Counted from the first letter of the stretch, positions 1-12,154 are shown. The stretch is DNA of 64,000 nt from Asterias amurensis (GCF_032118995.1 NC_092649.1:20893832-20957831), one strand, 5' to 3'. Translations and numbers: made by a program. The notes: generated by a model not told the origin, from the letters alone.

Positions 1-65
1 CATGTTTTTTGTTTTATTTGGGAATAAAGTAGGATTTGAAACTCTGCATGCTGGAAATACGATAC

Positions 66-200
66 GGAAAGATTTGCGGTAACACCACGTAATGACTATC
101 TCTAAAAATGAGTTGGGGTGCTTCTGTAGAAAAAAACGTTGGTTTCAAATCGACGTTTCGATCAGTATGCTCTGATCGTTTTCCGGAGAAAGACTAAGTG
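66..200. repeat. Partial copy of a short interspersed repeat
   Basis: This stretch matches part of 35882-36110: the motif TTTGCGGTAACACC, then GAGTTGGGGTG, then CGATCAGTATGCTCTGATCG, which is itself nearly palindromic. The fuller copy at 35.9 kb shows that the family has inverted ends. No coding potential is seen. Confidence 0.5.
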
Positions 201-359
201 GGAATATTTAAATGTTCTTAGTCATTTACAAGTCTGTACGATGTTCTCCGTTGTTTTCCACGTTAAAGCCGAAGTGACGCTCAATGCGCTTTAACATGCA
301 GTATTTTGTAAGGTATGTGGAACTACGTATGAAATATGAGATCTAATCCTTTTACATAG

Positions 360-600
360 CACCATGTAATGGTTTACAAGGTGCTATGGCGCAATATGAT
401 GCCAATCAAACCAGGAATACCGGGGCGAACCCCTTCTCTTTTCGAGAAGCGCACTGGGTTATTTTACGTGCGTTACACAACACACGGGACCAACGGCTTT
501 ACGTCCCACCCGACATTGCACAACGACTCTTTAATGACGATTACCTGTTTGTACGGGGAGGCATTCGCCTCTTGTTTGTAGAATAGCAATGGTTGGAACC
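360..600 (+). repeat. Interspersed repeat R1, first of three copies
   Basis: The sequence starts near ACCATGTAATGGTTTACAAG and continues through a GGGGCGAACC segment to a CGGCTTTACGTCCCA segment. The same modules lie in reverse at 5456-5635 and 12155-12320. Short open frames here do not look like a protein family. It resembles a SINE-like sequence common in marine invertebrates, but I cannot name the family. Confidence 0.55.
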
Positions 601-1021
601 AGCAAGGCAAAACTTGCGCCCTGGATAATCGGCAATCTGTGTATATAGGAAAGGTGTTATTTTTAAGCATTTTTTCGAACTCGAAATGAGTCAAACACTT
701 TAATTTACTGGTGCATGCGCCCGAGCACTATATAGGCTGACCGAAAATAAATGTGCCATTAACTTGCAGTCCCAACCGAATTCTAGCCCCAAACCTACTT
801 GCACTTTTAAATGTAGCCCCGACCTAAGTGCAGGATCAAAATAAATTTAACAACTTGTTCGTTTGCACACATTTTTGTACTCCAGCAATATACTGCATTC
901 TTGATCTTAGCAGGCAACTTGTACCATATAGCAGAAACCGAAAATAGTTAAAAGATTGCTTAAAACATGCCATGTTGGCTTAGGGAGAACAACATTCAGA
1001 GAATCAAATGAGTTGCAATAC

Positions 1022-4000
1022 CTTACTCCAATAGTACATTGAAGGATGGTTACCAGCCCATTGACAACGAACACGGTACCAATGAGCTGCCCTTTTAGTG
1101 CAGCATCGTGATCAATGCAGAAATATGGAGCAAGGATTAACACCGAAGAAACATTCCCGCCAAAACTCGTCATGAAGTGCTGTAAATATGACATCAGTGA
1201 AGTAGTTATAGGGTGCGTTCGTTTAGCTTCCCTGGGTCGATCCCGGTGTGTGGCGTGTTTTTTCCCCAGGACGAACGTGGGTAATTATCTGCACACGTTC
1301 GTCATGGAAAAACACACCGGGGTCGACCCGGGGAAGCTAATCGAACGCACCCATTGTTAAAGGAACACGTTGCCTTGGATCGGTCGAGTTGGTCTTTGAA
1401 AAGCGTCTGTAACCGTTTGTTATAAAATGCATATGGTTAGAAAGATGTTTTAAAAGTAGAATACAATGATCCACACAAATATGCCTCGAAATTGCACGGT
1501 TTTCCTTTTACCTCGTCGACTAACACGGTCGGCCATTTATGCGACTCAAATTATTTTGCGTAAAGTAAAAAAAAAAAAATTCAAAAACAAAGAACACTGT
1601 AATTTTAAAAGCAACATGTTGCTTTGAAATTTATATCATAATTCTGTGTATGTATGTTAACAAGGACCACACAGACACAACCCATCATATTTATTGGACA
1701 ATTGTCCCAATGGAAACAACGAGAGTTTGCAGAACCCATGGCCACCCAGTGCCATTTTCAATGGGACCATGTTGAAACCAGTGGGCGATACAGTATCCCA
1801 TTTCACCCAGTACATTTCTAATGGGACTCACAAATGATGTCACATGGAAATGGGAATTTGTAGAATTCTTTTCAATCAAACACATTTCTTATGTTATCAA
1901 ATTATGTCCCATTGGAACGATGGGCTTATGAAGTGTCCCATTCAAACCATACCGTATTGGGACAATTGTCCCTAGAAACAATGGGAACTTGCAAAATCAC
2001 ATTCAATCAAGAAAGGAAAAAAGGACATTGACATTTATTCATGCCGGTTATCAATCATGTGCAAATGTAATAACATGTTAAATTTACACAATACTGGCTA
2101 GACGCCGAAGCTTTGTGTGGTGGGTAATAGGGTATAATGCATAACGCAGTAAACCGATTTATCACCGGGAAATACGCAGTCATATCGGGGCTAAGCGATT
2201 GGGATTGTCAGGGTTCAGACGTGGTTCCATTGTTCTTTTCAACCAAAGCAAGGCATTTCGGGGAAAGGGTGCTGGGAACCGTCATTGAATATTCTGCTAC
2301 CAAAGAGTTAAGATAGATTCCCCTCCCTCCCTGGGGTTTAATGGAAAGGTCAGGGTATTACGGCATACGTGATACAGATTGAGTTGACTAATAATCTTAC
2401 AACTTATACTTAACTAAAATTAAAGCGGTAAGTTAAGGTTTTTCCTATAAACTAGCTAATAGGCATGGAAGCCTGTGAGGAAAGTGGTAAATTAATTTAT
2501 GTGAATTGATATGGATAAATATGGTGGTAATAAAATGATAAAGAAGTAAATTAAATTTGTACCTTCTTGGCAACTCGCTGGAAGTGGGAACCTCATTGAA
2601 CCAGAGTTTCTCCAGTCAATGAATGCGTTTATAATTATAACTAGACATAACATTTTTGTTAATTACAAAAATACGGTGTTCGGTTGGGCGTTACGTGATG
2701 ACGTAGTTCAAAAACATTGAACCATAAAGATGACTTTTTCTACAACGTGTCGTTAATTTTTATAGTTAAACTTGTGTCACAGTTTTCTTCACAAATGCAA
2801 TATTTTTGTGTGAGATTGGCTTTAGGTTTTAATTTGCAATTTATGGAAACCCTTGTAAAATTTAGCTACCTCTGCACGGGATGATGTACACAGATTTGAT
2901 AATCAACAGCACCCTATTTTGTTGAACAAACGAGAGCTCTGTTGGAATTCCCCCCAAAACGTTCTCGCCATATGATTTGTACACATTTAAACATTATTTT
3001 ATTGTTATTTAATACCTGATGACGACATTATGACGTAATTAGGCCTGTGTTGTCTTAAAAATACTAAGGTTCAACTATCTGTTGAGTTTCAAGGTTCAAA
3101 TCGATCTCAATCTTGAGTTATGCCGTAGATCAGCTCAAAAGTTGTTTTTTTTTATGAAAAAAACACGAAGTCGAACTTTTTCGTTGAGATACAGCGAAAA
3201 GCAAATGTCGTTTTTCAACATTAAAAACCTTGTCATGACCTAATCAATGACGTCATCAGTCCAAAAAAATTGCGGTTTCATCTACTCACTATTGTCTATG
3301 TACATAGTAAGTTTTAAGTTTGTACAAGCTTTACTTTTGTTTAAAAGCTCAAAAGTTTTTTTTTCGATGTAAAATACACGAAGGCGAACTTTGACCCAGG
3401 GTAACGACCCGGAAGTTAAGGTCGTACGATTTTGGCGTTAACTTTTCAAATGTTGTCCAAGTCTTTATCTATCCGATGCTGAAATATGAACATCATAGCT
3501 TTTCTATTCGTTGAGATACAGCAACAAGCAAATGGTCAATTTTCAAAATTAAAAACCCTGTCATGACGTCATCAATGACGCCATCATTCCCAAAATATGG
3601 CGGTTTCTTCCACTCACTATTGCCTATGAACATAGTAAGTTTTAAGTTTGTACAAGCTTTACTTTTGTTTAAAAGCTCAAAAGTTGTTTTTTTGATGTAA
3701 AATACACGAAGGCGAACTTTGACCCAGGGTAACGACCGGAAGTTAAGGTCATACGATTTTTGGGAAATGTTTGTTGAAAACGCCTTGAAAACAGACTACG
3801 TACGTAAAGCCCTTTCATATGATGTATAGATTGTCAAAATAGCTTTTGTGGTTGAGGACATAGGAACTTATGCATAATGACGACTGGAGAAGAGACTAAC
3901 TAACCGAAAGGGAAATGTTTGTTGAAAACACCTTGAAAACAGACTACGTACGTAAAGCCCTTTCATATGATGTATAGATTGTCAAAATAGCTTGTGTGGT

Positions 4001-7000
4001 TGAGGATATAGGAGCTTAATGCATAATGACGACTGGAGAAGAGACTAACTAACCGGAAGAGAAATGTTTGTTGAAAACGCCTTGAAAACAGACTAAAAAG
4101 GAGGCTATTTTTAGGGGAAAAAAATAAATACAAAAATAAACAGTACAAATTTTGGTCGCCACGTGGTCTCCCATCGAAATACTGACTGGGCCCGATTTTG
4201 CTTAACCTCAGTGACCGGACGAGAACCGGTGTTATCAACGCAGTATGGTCGTAGATAAAACTAATTAATTACTTTTGAAGAAAACTGACATTATGTTGAG
4301 AACGCCTCGAACGCAGACTAAAACGATCAAAACGTGGTGCAGAGCGTGACTATGCTCCTCAATGCACCGCACACTTACACGTGGTGACCGCAATGCACCG
4401 CATGCTTACACGTGGTGACAAAGTACGTGTACATGTAATCGTAAAATCTTTACGCGCAATCAATGGGGGAATTTTGTAGTTCTTTATACATGAATTTTAA
4501 AATTTTCAACCTCTCTTTTGAGCCGGAAGACAAAATAAAAATGGGGTCATGTCTGTGAGGTGTTTACGGAGTTTTTAATGCCCTTTCCGATGATGTATTG
4601 ATTGTAAAAATCTCTTATGTAGATCTAAAGTTATGATTTTTTTTAAATAATAAACTTTGAATGAGTGTATCTCGTCAACTGATGACGTCATCGTGACGTA
4701 ACAACTTTGCATCATCTACTGGTTATTGTCTACCTGTTTGCAAAGTTTCAACTTTATGCAAGCTTCGCAACTATGCTTTTTCTTGCGGACAATCGACGAG
4801 AAGAAGAATAAGAAAAACCAAAAAAAAAAATTAGAATTTAGTGTTTGTAGAAACAAACACAAGGTGTTCGGATATTCGTCAAGGTCAGCGTTTGAGTCAA
4901 TGAAATAAGTGTTGTTAAAAATGCAAAGATTTTTTTCTCGATGTGTATTATGGTAATTTAGCATCAAAAGGGTTGTTGCTCGAACAACTAACAATTAAAG
5001 GAACACGTTCCCTTATGAGGCGCCAAGTGTAAACTTATTATTTAACGCAACTATTTACAACTATCTCACCAAGTCGACTTACAGAAACTAAGAAGTTGAC
5101 TTAACAGCCTGAACACGCGTTGAGATGTGTGTGTATCAAACCTTGTGCACCACTATGAGAGCACTCTATTTCCTAGTCTTTATATTGCTTTTTAACTTTA
5201 CGTTTGCGGGCTAAAACTAAATGTAATACTGTAATGCCCCTTTAAATGATGTTTGACCAGGCAAAGATATAAAGTAGGTTCCAACGGTTACAAAATATTA
5301 GTATGATTATCCCGTGCTTAGCCCGCTCATGGGGGTTCTATTGTTTGTGATTAAACTTACATCATTATCATTATGTTTGACAACTTGGACCGAACACCTG
5401 GGTCAAAAGATGTTTATAGGAGTTTTCTTAACTTTACAAAATTATGATGTCACTTAACCATTGCTTCGTCCTTCGAATGGGACGTAAAGCCGTTGGTCCC
5501 ATGTGTTATGTAACGCATATAAAAGAAACCCAGTGTACTTATCGAAAAGAGAAGGATTTCGCCCCGGTGTTCCCGGTCCGATCGGCAGCAAAATTGCGCC
5601 ACAGCACCTTGTAAAGCATTACATGGTGCTACCAGAATATTAGTATGATTAGCCCGTGCTTAGCCCGCTCATGGGGGTTCCATTGTTTGTGATTAAATTT
5701 ACTTCATTATCATTATGTTTGACAACTTGGACCGAGCACCTCTGGGTCAAAATAATTACGGATTTATTTTAAACACATGTCATGACACGGCGAAACGCGC
5801 GGATACGAGGGTGGGTTTTCCCGTTATTTTCTCCCGACTCCGATGACCGACTCATTGAGCCTAAATTTTCACAGGTTTGTTACAGAAGTTGTGATACACG
5901 AAGTATGGGCCTTGGGCAATACTGTTAACCGAAAGGGTCCAATGGCTTTAAGTCATGTTTGACGCCTTGGATCGGGCACCACTAGGGCAGGAGATGTTAA
6001 GTAGGTTCCAAACGATACATAATTAGTATGCTTAGCCCGGTTTTGGGTTCCAGTATTTTCTTATTTTATGTAAATAACATTATATGCGTTAAAGGAACAC
6101 GTTGCCTTGGATCGGACGAGTTGGTCTATAAAAAGCGTTTGTAACCGTTTGTTATAAAATACATAATGGTTGGAAAGATGTTGTAAAAGTAGAATAAAAT
6201 GATCCACACAAATTTGCCTCGAAATTGCGTGGTTTTCCTTTTACTTTGCGAACTAACACGGTCGGCCATTTTTGGGAGTCATAAAAAACAGGATCTATGG
6301 AAAAGCTGAAAATAAAAACCATGTCGAAATATACCATTGTTATTCAATAGAGACGTATTGTAGTCACTTTGGTTGGGGAGTGAGGAAACTAGTAAAACAC
6401 ACACATAAATCACAGTGCTGGCTGGGACATAATTTTCTGCACCTGACAAATCTATGCATGGATATTCTTTAGAAGGTTTTGTTTGTTTGAATAGATTCAC
6501 ATGGTTCGTTGTGGTTGAGTCGACAACAACCTTTTTATCCTTTTGACAACCATCATATATAATGTAACTTCACGGCTGATGGTTGCACTTTGGTATTGTC
6601 ACTTTTCAACTCGGCTTCGTTAAGTGCTGTCTGGTACCTTCCATACATACAATTTGTTGTAAAGGCTTATAGTTTGATGAATAATATGACGAAAACAAAC
6701 TTTTATCCTTTTGAACTGAATTCATGATTTATTGTCTCATTCTTCTCACGTAGCTATTTAATAGGGTCAAAACGTGAGGCCAGTAACACTATTTTGCAAG
6801 TACATGTACACCATGTAATGTTAGTTGGACGCAGTTTGCTAACAGCCATTAACCTTTTTTAAATAAAATCAGTAAATTAATAATTTTGCTTGTTACATAA
6901 AATAAAATTGAAGAGGATGCCTGAATTGACTAATACAATCGGAGTTGGACGAGGTGTAGACTTGATTCAAGTCTTAGATTGTGGTTATTCTTCTGCATCC

Positions 7001-10000
7001 CAGGCCCACAATATTAGCGATCACGCGGGCCCTAACTCGCAATCTCAATACACACACGTTGCAACGTGTGCAGGCTGTGTCTAAGTAAACTTCTTAATTA
7101 GTTACTGTTAGTCGACTTGGTGAGATAAATTATGTCAGTAAGTCGACTTACCATTTTATCTAAGACGACTTGGTGAGATAAATTATGTTGTTAAGTCAAC
7201 TGATTGTTTTGAATAAGTCGACTTAGCAAAATAATATGTCGGTAAGTAACTGATTCCACGAAATAAGTCGTTTTGATGAGATAACGTGTGTCGGTAATTC
7301 GATATGTTGGATGGCACTCCTGGAGCTCCGTAGGTGACCTTTTGCCAGTCAAAACTTATCAATGGAAAATCACGCCATGTGCACGCACATGGCACTGGCG
7401 TATAATGTGTAAACAAGTCTGAACAAGCTATAGTCGCGAGGGGTATGCTGCGTTAGGCATAAACACTTAGGCCAAGAAAATATACAAATGCTTACTTTTG
7501 AACCGTTAGACAAGGTCAAAATGGGATTATGTCTGCGAGGCGTTTACGGAGTTTTGAATGATGATTCCGATGATGTATTGATTGTAAGAATCCCCTGTGT
7601 AGATCAGAAGTTATGATTTTATATTAATAAAAAACTTTGATTGACCATCATTCAAGAACGGTTGACGTCATCATGACGTAACTTAAACGGTTTCCTCTCC
7701 TAATAAATACCTATCTATGTGTGAAGTTTCAATTTCATACGCGTTTGGGAAAGGTGCTTTTGTTAGCGGACAAGGTATTTTTGAGTTGGCCGAACAAACT
7801 TAAAAATACACTAGATATAGTGTTTGTAAAAACAAACACTAGGTGTTCGGCTATTGTTGGGTCAGTGTTTGAATAAATGAAACAAGTATTGTAAGTATCC
7901 CGTCAAATTTCAAAGAAATCAAAACCAAACAGTTTTCTCGATGTGTAATAATTTTATGGAAAAAGCATCAAAAAGTGTACATTTCAACCTAAAAGCCTTT
8001 AAATAATGGCTTTTCAAAGCATTTTACAGGCTCATCCAGTTTAAAAAGGTCAAAAAGTCAAGAGAAGGTCACCAACATACCCATTTTTGTGGAATACGTG
8101 AGGCCCTTTCATATATTGAATAGATTGTCAAAATAGCTTTTGTGTTTGAGGAAACGTGAACTGATGAATAATGGCGACTGGAGAAGAGACTAACTAACCG
8201 AAAGGGAAATGTTTGTTGAAAACACCTTGAAAACAGACTACATACGTAAAGCCCTTTCATATGATGTATAGATTGTCAAAATAACTTTTGTGGTTGAGGA
8301 TTTAGGAGCTTAATGCATAATGACGACTGGAGAAGAGACTAACTAGCCGGAAAGGAAATGTATGTTGAAAACGCCTTGAAAACAGACTACAAAGGAGGCT
8401 ATTTATAGGAGAAGAAAAAAATAAATACAAAAATAAACAGTCCAACTTTCGGTCGCCACGTGGTCTCCCATCCAAATACTGACTGGGCCCGATTTTGCTT
8501 AACCTCAGTGACCGGACGAGAACCGGTGTTATCAACGCAGTATGGTCGTAGATAAAACTAATCAATTACTTTTGAAGAAAACTGACATTATGTTGAGAAT
8601 GCCTCGAACGCAGACTAAAACGATCAAAACGCGGTGCAGAGAGTGACTATGCTCCTCAATGCACCGCATACTTACACGTGGTGACCGCAATGCACCGCAT
8701 GCTTACACGTGGTGACAAAGTACGTGTACATGTAATCGTAAAATCTTTACGCGCAATCAATGGGGGAATTTTGTAGTTCTTTATACATGAATTTTGATAT
8801 TTTCAACCTCTCTTTTGAGCCGGAAGACAAAATAAAAATGGGGTAATGTCTGTAAGGTGTTTACGGAGTTTTAATTGCCCTTTCCGATGATGTATGGATT
8901 GTAAAAATCCCTCATGTAGATCTAAAGTTATGATTTTTTTAAATAATAAACTTTGAATGAGTGTATCTCGTCAACTGATGACGTCATCGTGACGTAACAA
9001 CTTTCGCATCATCGACTGGTTATTGTCTACTTGTGTGCAAAGTTTCAACTTAATGCAAGCTTCGCAACTATGCTATTTCTTGCGGACAATCGACAGCGAG
9101 AAGAATAAGAAAAACCAAAAAAAAAAGAAAAAAAAAAAAAAAAAAACGAACAAAATCAATGAGTTGTTCGGGCTGTTGCCCGAACACCTAAAAAAAAAAA
9201 CGAACAAAATCAAAGAGTTGTTCGGGCTGTTGCCCGAACACCTAAAAAAAAACCGAACAAAATCAAAGAGTTGTTCGGGCTGTTGCCCGAACACCTAAAA
9301 AAAAACGAATAAAATCAATGAGTTGTTCGGGCTGTTGCCCGAACACCTAAAAAACCGAACAAAAATAAGAGGTGTTCCGGGCTGTTGGCCCGAACACCTA
9401 ATAATTGTAAAATGTTCTGGTACCTTCTATGGCAAACCGCTGAGAAGTGGGAACCTTTGCGGATTGGAATTTTACCGTTCGCAAAGTGAGGAATTGGGAA
9501 CCTTTGCAGATTGGCTGCAAAGTGTATTTATAATTGGAATTGGTATACTTCTTTATGAGTGGATATCACTGGATGGAATTAAAATAAAGGGAAATCCCTT
9601 ATTATTTTGCGTTTCACCACTGAATTCAGAGTACGGAATAAATTAACTCCTGGCAGAGTTCACTACAACAACAAATCCTTGTGTTTGTACTGTATATTTA
9701 TCACCGTAAATGCATTATTTAAAGGCATGGACACTATTGGTAACTGTCAAAGACCAGTCTTCTCACTTGGAGTATCTCAACATATGAATTAAATAAAAAA
9801 CCTGTGAAAATTTGAGCTCGAAAATTCAAATCTAAAGGTTTATTTTTAAATCTAAAATTAGACTGGTCCCTAATAACAATCATTTGGATTAACTATACAT
9901 AGGATTCGAACTGCTTTTAGCTACCAGGCAATCTCTGTGTTCTAGTTGGTTAGACACTGCTCTAGAAATTCAAAGGCCGTGGGTTCGAATCCCACCCGAG

Positions 10001-10601
10001 TAATATGCATGTGGATTTGTTTTCACATGGCTCGGGAAAGTACTGAGTATACAGTGCTAACACACACCAGTGTAAGGGTAAAAACAAAATTATCATTATT
10101 TATCCCTCGTTGCTTTACCCGCTGCTAAAATATAGGATTCTAACTGCCTCTATAAAAGCTACCGGACAATCTCGGTGGTCTATAAGACACTGCTCTAGAA
10201 TTACAAGGGCCGTGAGTTCGAACCCACTCCAGCTATATGCATGTGGAAGTGTTTTCACAAGACTCCGGAAAATACAGTGCTAGACACATCGGTGTAAGAG
10301 TAAAACCAAAATTTATATATCTTGGCCTTCCTATGCCACATGAAATGCACTCAAACAAAGTTGACCCTGTTGCTAGTTTTACTGTGTAAAGTCTCACCTG
10401 CAGTCCGAGAACAAAAGTGGTGTACCACGGAGGCATGTCTTCAATGCCGTACACCAGCCCGTGGAGGGTTTTTTTTTTCTTGGTCGAGTTGTCCACTCCA
10501 TTACCCAAATCAATCCCATTAGTTGAAGCTTTAGGGACCGACGAAAAGCTGGATTGTTCAAAAGTCCCATCTTCAAGTTCGAAATCATTTGTAGCGGCCA
10601 T
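1022..10601 (-). CDS. SLC23-family nucleobase/ascorbate transporter, first two coding exons (partial gene)
   Basis: Two minus-strand exons fit the N-terminus of a sodium-dependent nucleobase/ascorbate transporter. Exon 1 (10398-10601, 68 codons) starts at the ATG at 10601 with a polar, lysine-rich cytoplasmic tail, then the family hallmark YGIEDMPPWY followed by VLGLQ, and ends in frame at a GT donor. Exon 2 (1022-1179) follows a TTTACAG acceptor and reads HFMTSFGG, then the hydrophobic first membrane segments, ALKGQLIGT and ILQCTIGV, ending two bases into an arginine codon before GTATTG. Known SLC23 proteins read EDxPPW..LGxQHYLT in the same place, so the join Q|H is as expected. Most of the transporter, including the substrate motif, lies beyond the left edge. 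The intron is about 9.2 kb and full of repeats. A similar first exon lies at 30546-30764. Substrate (ascorbate or nucleobase) cannot be told from this part. Confidence 0.85.
1211..1351. repeat. Hairpin-forming inverted-repeat element
   Basis: The ends GGGTGCGTTCG and CGAACGCACCC are perfect inverted repeats, and the match continues inward through GGGTCGA/TCGACCC with a few mismatches and a short loop. It is a small non-autonomous element, inserted about 30 bases upstream of SLC23 exon 2 within the intron. Confidence 0.8.
1355..1560. repeat. Half copy of the TTAAAGGAACACGTTGCC family (family B)
   Basis: Starts GTTAAAGGAACACGTTGCC and matches the left half of the full palindromic copies at 46854-47241 and 62364-62752, ending near the centre of the palindrome (CGGCCATTTATGCGACTCA). 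Confidence 0.75.
1684..1995. repeat. Element with GGGACAATTGTCC-type ends
   Basis: The motif GGACAATTGTCCCAATGG near 1697 and GGGACAATTGTCCCTA near 1960 are self-complementary ends. The interior repeats phrases such as CCCATTTTCAATGGGAC and TTTCTAATGGGAC. No gene is seen. Confidence 0.45.
2000..3060. other. AT-rich stretch without recognised features
   Basis: Inside the long SLC23 intron as modelled. I see no coding exon, tRNA or clear repeat; no long open frame on either strand. Confidence 0.4.
3060..3865. repeat. Internally repeated intronic segment
   Basis: Two diverged direct copies of about 380 bases: the block around 3260-3420 (CACTATTG...CATAGTAAGTTTTAAG...TTGACCCAGGGTAACGACC) recurs at about 3610-3740. 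The phrases TCGTTGAGATACAGC and AAAAGCTCAAAAGTT recur in both. Confidence 0.6.
3866..4930. repeat. Left copy of a ~1 kb direct duplication
   Basis: Matches 8140-9120 in the same orientation: GACGACTGGAGAAGAGACTAA, the GTGACCGGACGAGAACCGG phrase, the two CAATGCACCGCA.ACTTACACGTGGTGAC repeats, then TGATGACGTCATCGTGACGTAAC and CTTGCGGACAATCGAC. Differences are scattered single bases and small indels. Confidence 0.8.
5285..5755. repeat. Pair of ~115-bp direct repeats flanking an R1 copy
   Basis: The block AGTATGATTA.CCCGTGCTTAGCC followed by GACAACTTGGACCGA is at about 5300-5420 and again at about 5640-5750, in the same orientation. Between them, at 5456-5635, lies a reverse copy of R1. A weaker third copy of the first motif is near 6025. 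Confidence 0.65.
5456..5635 (-). repeat. Interspersed repeat R1, reverse copy
   Basis: Reads the complement of 360-600: CCATTGCTTCGTCCTTCGAA at the left end and CAAGGTGCTGT in complement at the right end. Confidence 0.6.
6089..6283. repeat. Half copy of family B
   Basis: Starts GTTAAAGGAACACGTTGCC and runs to the palindrome centre (CGGCCATTTTTGGGAGTCA), like the copy at 1355. The right half is absent. Confidence 0.7.
6290..7085. other. Intronic stretch without recognised features
   Basis: Only short open frames without family resemblance. I see no splice-bordered exon that fits the SLC23 gene around it. Confidence 0.35.
7100..7310. repeat. Degenerate AGTCGACTTGGTGAGATAA repeats
   Basis: The phrase recurs about five times with spacing of 45-60 bases and growing divergence. 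An inverted relative (TCTCACCAAGTCGACTTA) is at 5065-5085. Confidence 0.6.
7490..8140. repeat. Diverged relative of the 4.5-4.9 kb repeat module
   Basis: The order of motifs (GGCGTTTACGGAGTTTT, CGATGATGTATTGATTGTA, GACGTCATCATGACGTAAC, TAGTGTTTGTA.AAACAAACAC.AGGTGTTCGG) is that of 4480-4880, but with much more divergence than between 4.5 and 8.8 kb. It is an older third copy. Confidence 0.55.
8140..9120. repeat. Right copy of the ~1 kb direct duplication
   Basis: Partner of 3866-4930 in the same orientation, about 4.3 kb away. Its 3' end passes into a poly-A tract at 9115-9146 and the hairpin repeats that follow. Confidence 0.8.
9147..9402. repeat. Five tandem hairpin units GTTCGGGCTGTTGCCCGAAC
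   Basis: Each unit of about 50 bases holds a perfect 8-bp stem (GTTCGGGC / GCCCGAAC) with a TGTT loop, followed by ACCTAAAAAA and GAACAAAATCAAAGAG. The fifth unit is diverged (GTTCCGGGCTGTTGGCCCGAAC) and keeps the stem by paired changes at both sides. The open frames across it on both strands come from the repeat. Confidence 0.8.
9720..9840. repeat. Truncated copy of family A
   Basis: AAAGGCATGGACACTATTGG, then CAAAGACCAGTCTTCTCACTT and CTGTGAAAATTTGAGCTC, as in the full copies at 31.5-33 kb. The right half is missing. Confidence 0.7.
9945..10100 (+). repeat. tRNA-derived SINE (family S1)
   Basis: An A-box-like TAGTTGGTTAGACACTG and a B box GGTTCGAATCC lie at tRNA spacing, followed by a tail with CTCGGGAAAGTACTGAG, CAGTGCTAACACACA and GTGTAAGGGTAAAA. 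Close copies are at 10150-10320, 50603-50765 and, reversed, 51115-51290. It lacks a complete acceptor stem, so it is a SINE rather than a working tRNA gene. Confidence 0.75.
10150..10320 (+). repeat. tRNA-derived SINE (family S1), second tandem copy
   Basis: GGTCTATAAGACACTGCTCTAG, B box GAGTTCGAACCCACTCC and the same tail. It lies just downstream of the SLC23 first-exon donor site, inside the intron. Confidence 0.7.
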
Positions 10602-11196
10602 CGTATTCTGCTACCCGTTTGGGTGGAGTTGTTCAAATATCTGGCACCGGGAGTTCCCTTTTAGATTCGCGGAAGGTCGGAACCACACCGTTTTTGAAAC
10701 CAGAACAAAAACTTCGCTCACAATAGCCAGTGACAATACAAGCGTAAAAAAAACCTTATTATATGCGCGGACAATTACATTTCAACTTCTTTTGAGTGCT
10801 CATTGAATTGGGGTCAAGTAAATTATATTTCAATGTGCAATATTTCCAGACAATAACAAAACACAGCAAGAAAATGTCAGTGCTCTTCCAGCGACCAGTT
10901 ATGAAATGAAAAGGTTGTAATATCTCCGTGTGATTTTTTTGTACTATACGGGCACCAAACGTTTTGACTTATTTGTATACTGGTTTCCACGAAAATCAGA
11001 TATTATCATAATTCTCAAACAATGTTGAACAATTGTTGCGTCGTCCTTGCTCTAGGCTGCACAGAATGAAGTTTATGGAATGTTACCGACAAACTGTATC
11101 CGTAACATGTTCTCAACATTAATTTTGCTTTGGAATAATTACAAAGTACATTAGTTTAATCATACATATAACATTAAGACGTTCTTATAGCCGATG

Positions 11197-11319
11197 GGCC
11201 GATTTCACGAAACTTTACGCAACTGCGTAAGTCCACTTGCGCAACGTTTATGGCGTAAGTTGCTCCATAAACGTTGCGCAAGTGGACTTACGCAGTTGCG
11301 TACAGTTTCGTGAAATCGG
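11197..11319. repeat. Near-perfect hairpin element, arms ~55 bp
   Basis: CCGATTTCACGAAACT at the left pairs with AGTTTCGTGAAATCGG at the right, and the match continues through ACGCAACTGCG and TCCACTTGCGCAACG to the centre near 11260. Only one or two mismatches are seen, so the copy is young or kept homogeneous. Confidence 0.85.
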
Positions 11320-11778
11320 CTGGATGTGACCTATGTTTGCATTTAAACAGCCCTCTGTTGACAAAACACTGTATACGTCATGTTTCGCCGGGCAAAAAGA
11401 CACGTAGTCATGGTAAGATTGCATACACTTTCGAGCTGGCTGCCAAAACACAAAGGTTTTGCCCGGCGGTATGCGCGCGAATCATGTTGTGGTTTTCGTG
11501 TGACGTCAGAAGTCACATCGTCTATAGAGTGCATTTCAGTTCTGAGAACGCTCAATGCACTTTACAAACAATACATTCTAACAAAATACAATGCAATCTA
11601 CAAAAAAACTTAACAATAGAACTTTACAAAAACAATAATCTTTGCATCTGATGGTTTAAGGTGTATTTCGAAGAGACCGGGTTCGTCACTGAGAATGAAG
11701 GGTAGCAGAAACACGGTTCCAAAGGGTGGGTGCGTTAAAGTAAAAGGTTCTTTTAATACTATACATAATACTGTAGGC

Positions 11779-11918
11779 CTAGATACGAATGTATACGAGT
11801 AGATACGAGTAAATACGAGTATATACGAGAATATACGAGTATGAATACGAGTAGAGGCGAGTATACGAGCAGATACGAGTATATACGAGTGTATACGAAT
11901 ATATACGGAAAGCTCATG
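11779..11918. repeat. Minisatellite of ATACGAGT-type units
   Basis: About 16 units of 8-10 bases built on GATACGAGTA/ATATACGAGT. Confidence 0.85.
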
Positions 11919-12154
11919 CCACTGCACGATAACCCAATGATTTCATTGCATCCATTCTGAGTAGCAGGTACCTGTCTGTTTACTTGAGGATATGAATAAA
12001 GACTTTTATTGTCAAAGTTGAGTTATAGGGAACTACCGATTCCCAAGTGACAGTCGGGGGATAGATCCAAATCATTGACCCAGCTACACTGAATTAAAAA
12101 AAAAAAAAAATTAAATAGAAGTCAATAGGACTAAAGTCAGTGGGACTAAAGTTC

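Noticed and set aside
9945..10015. Possible tRNA gene
   Set aside because: A and B boxes are present, but the acceptor stem does not pair and the same tail follows in four copies, so it is a SINE head.
11610..11927. Minus-strand open frame with TRIFSYILVFTRIYSYTF repeats
   Set aside because: Comes from the ATACGAGT minisatellite.
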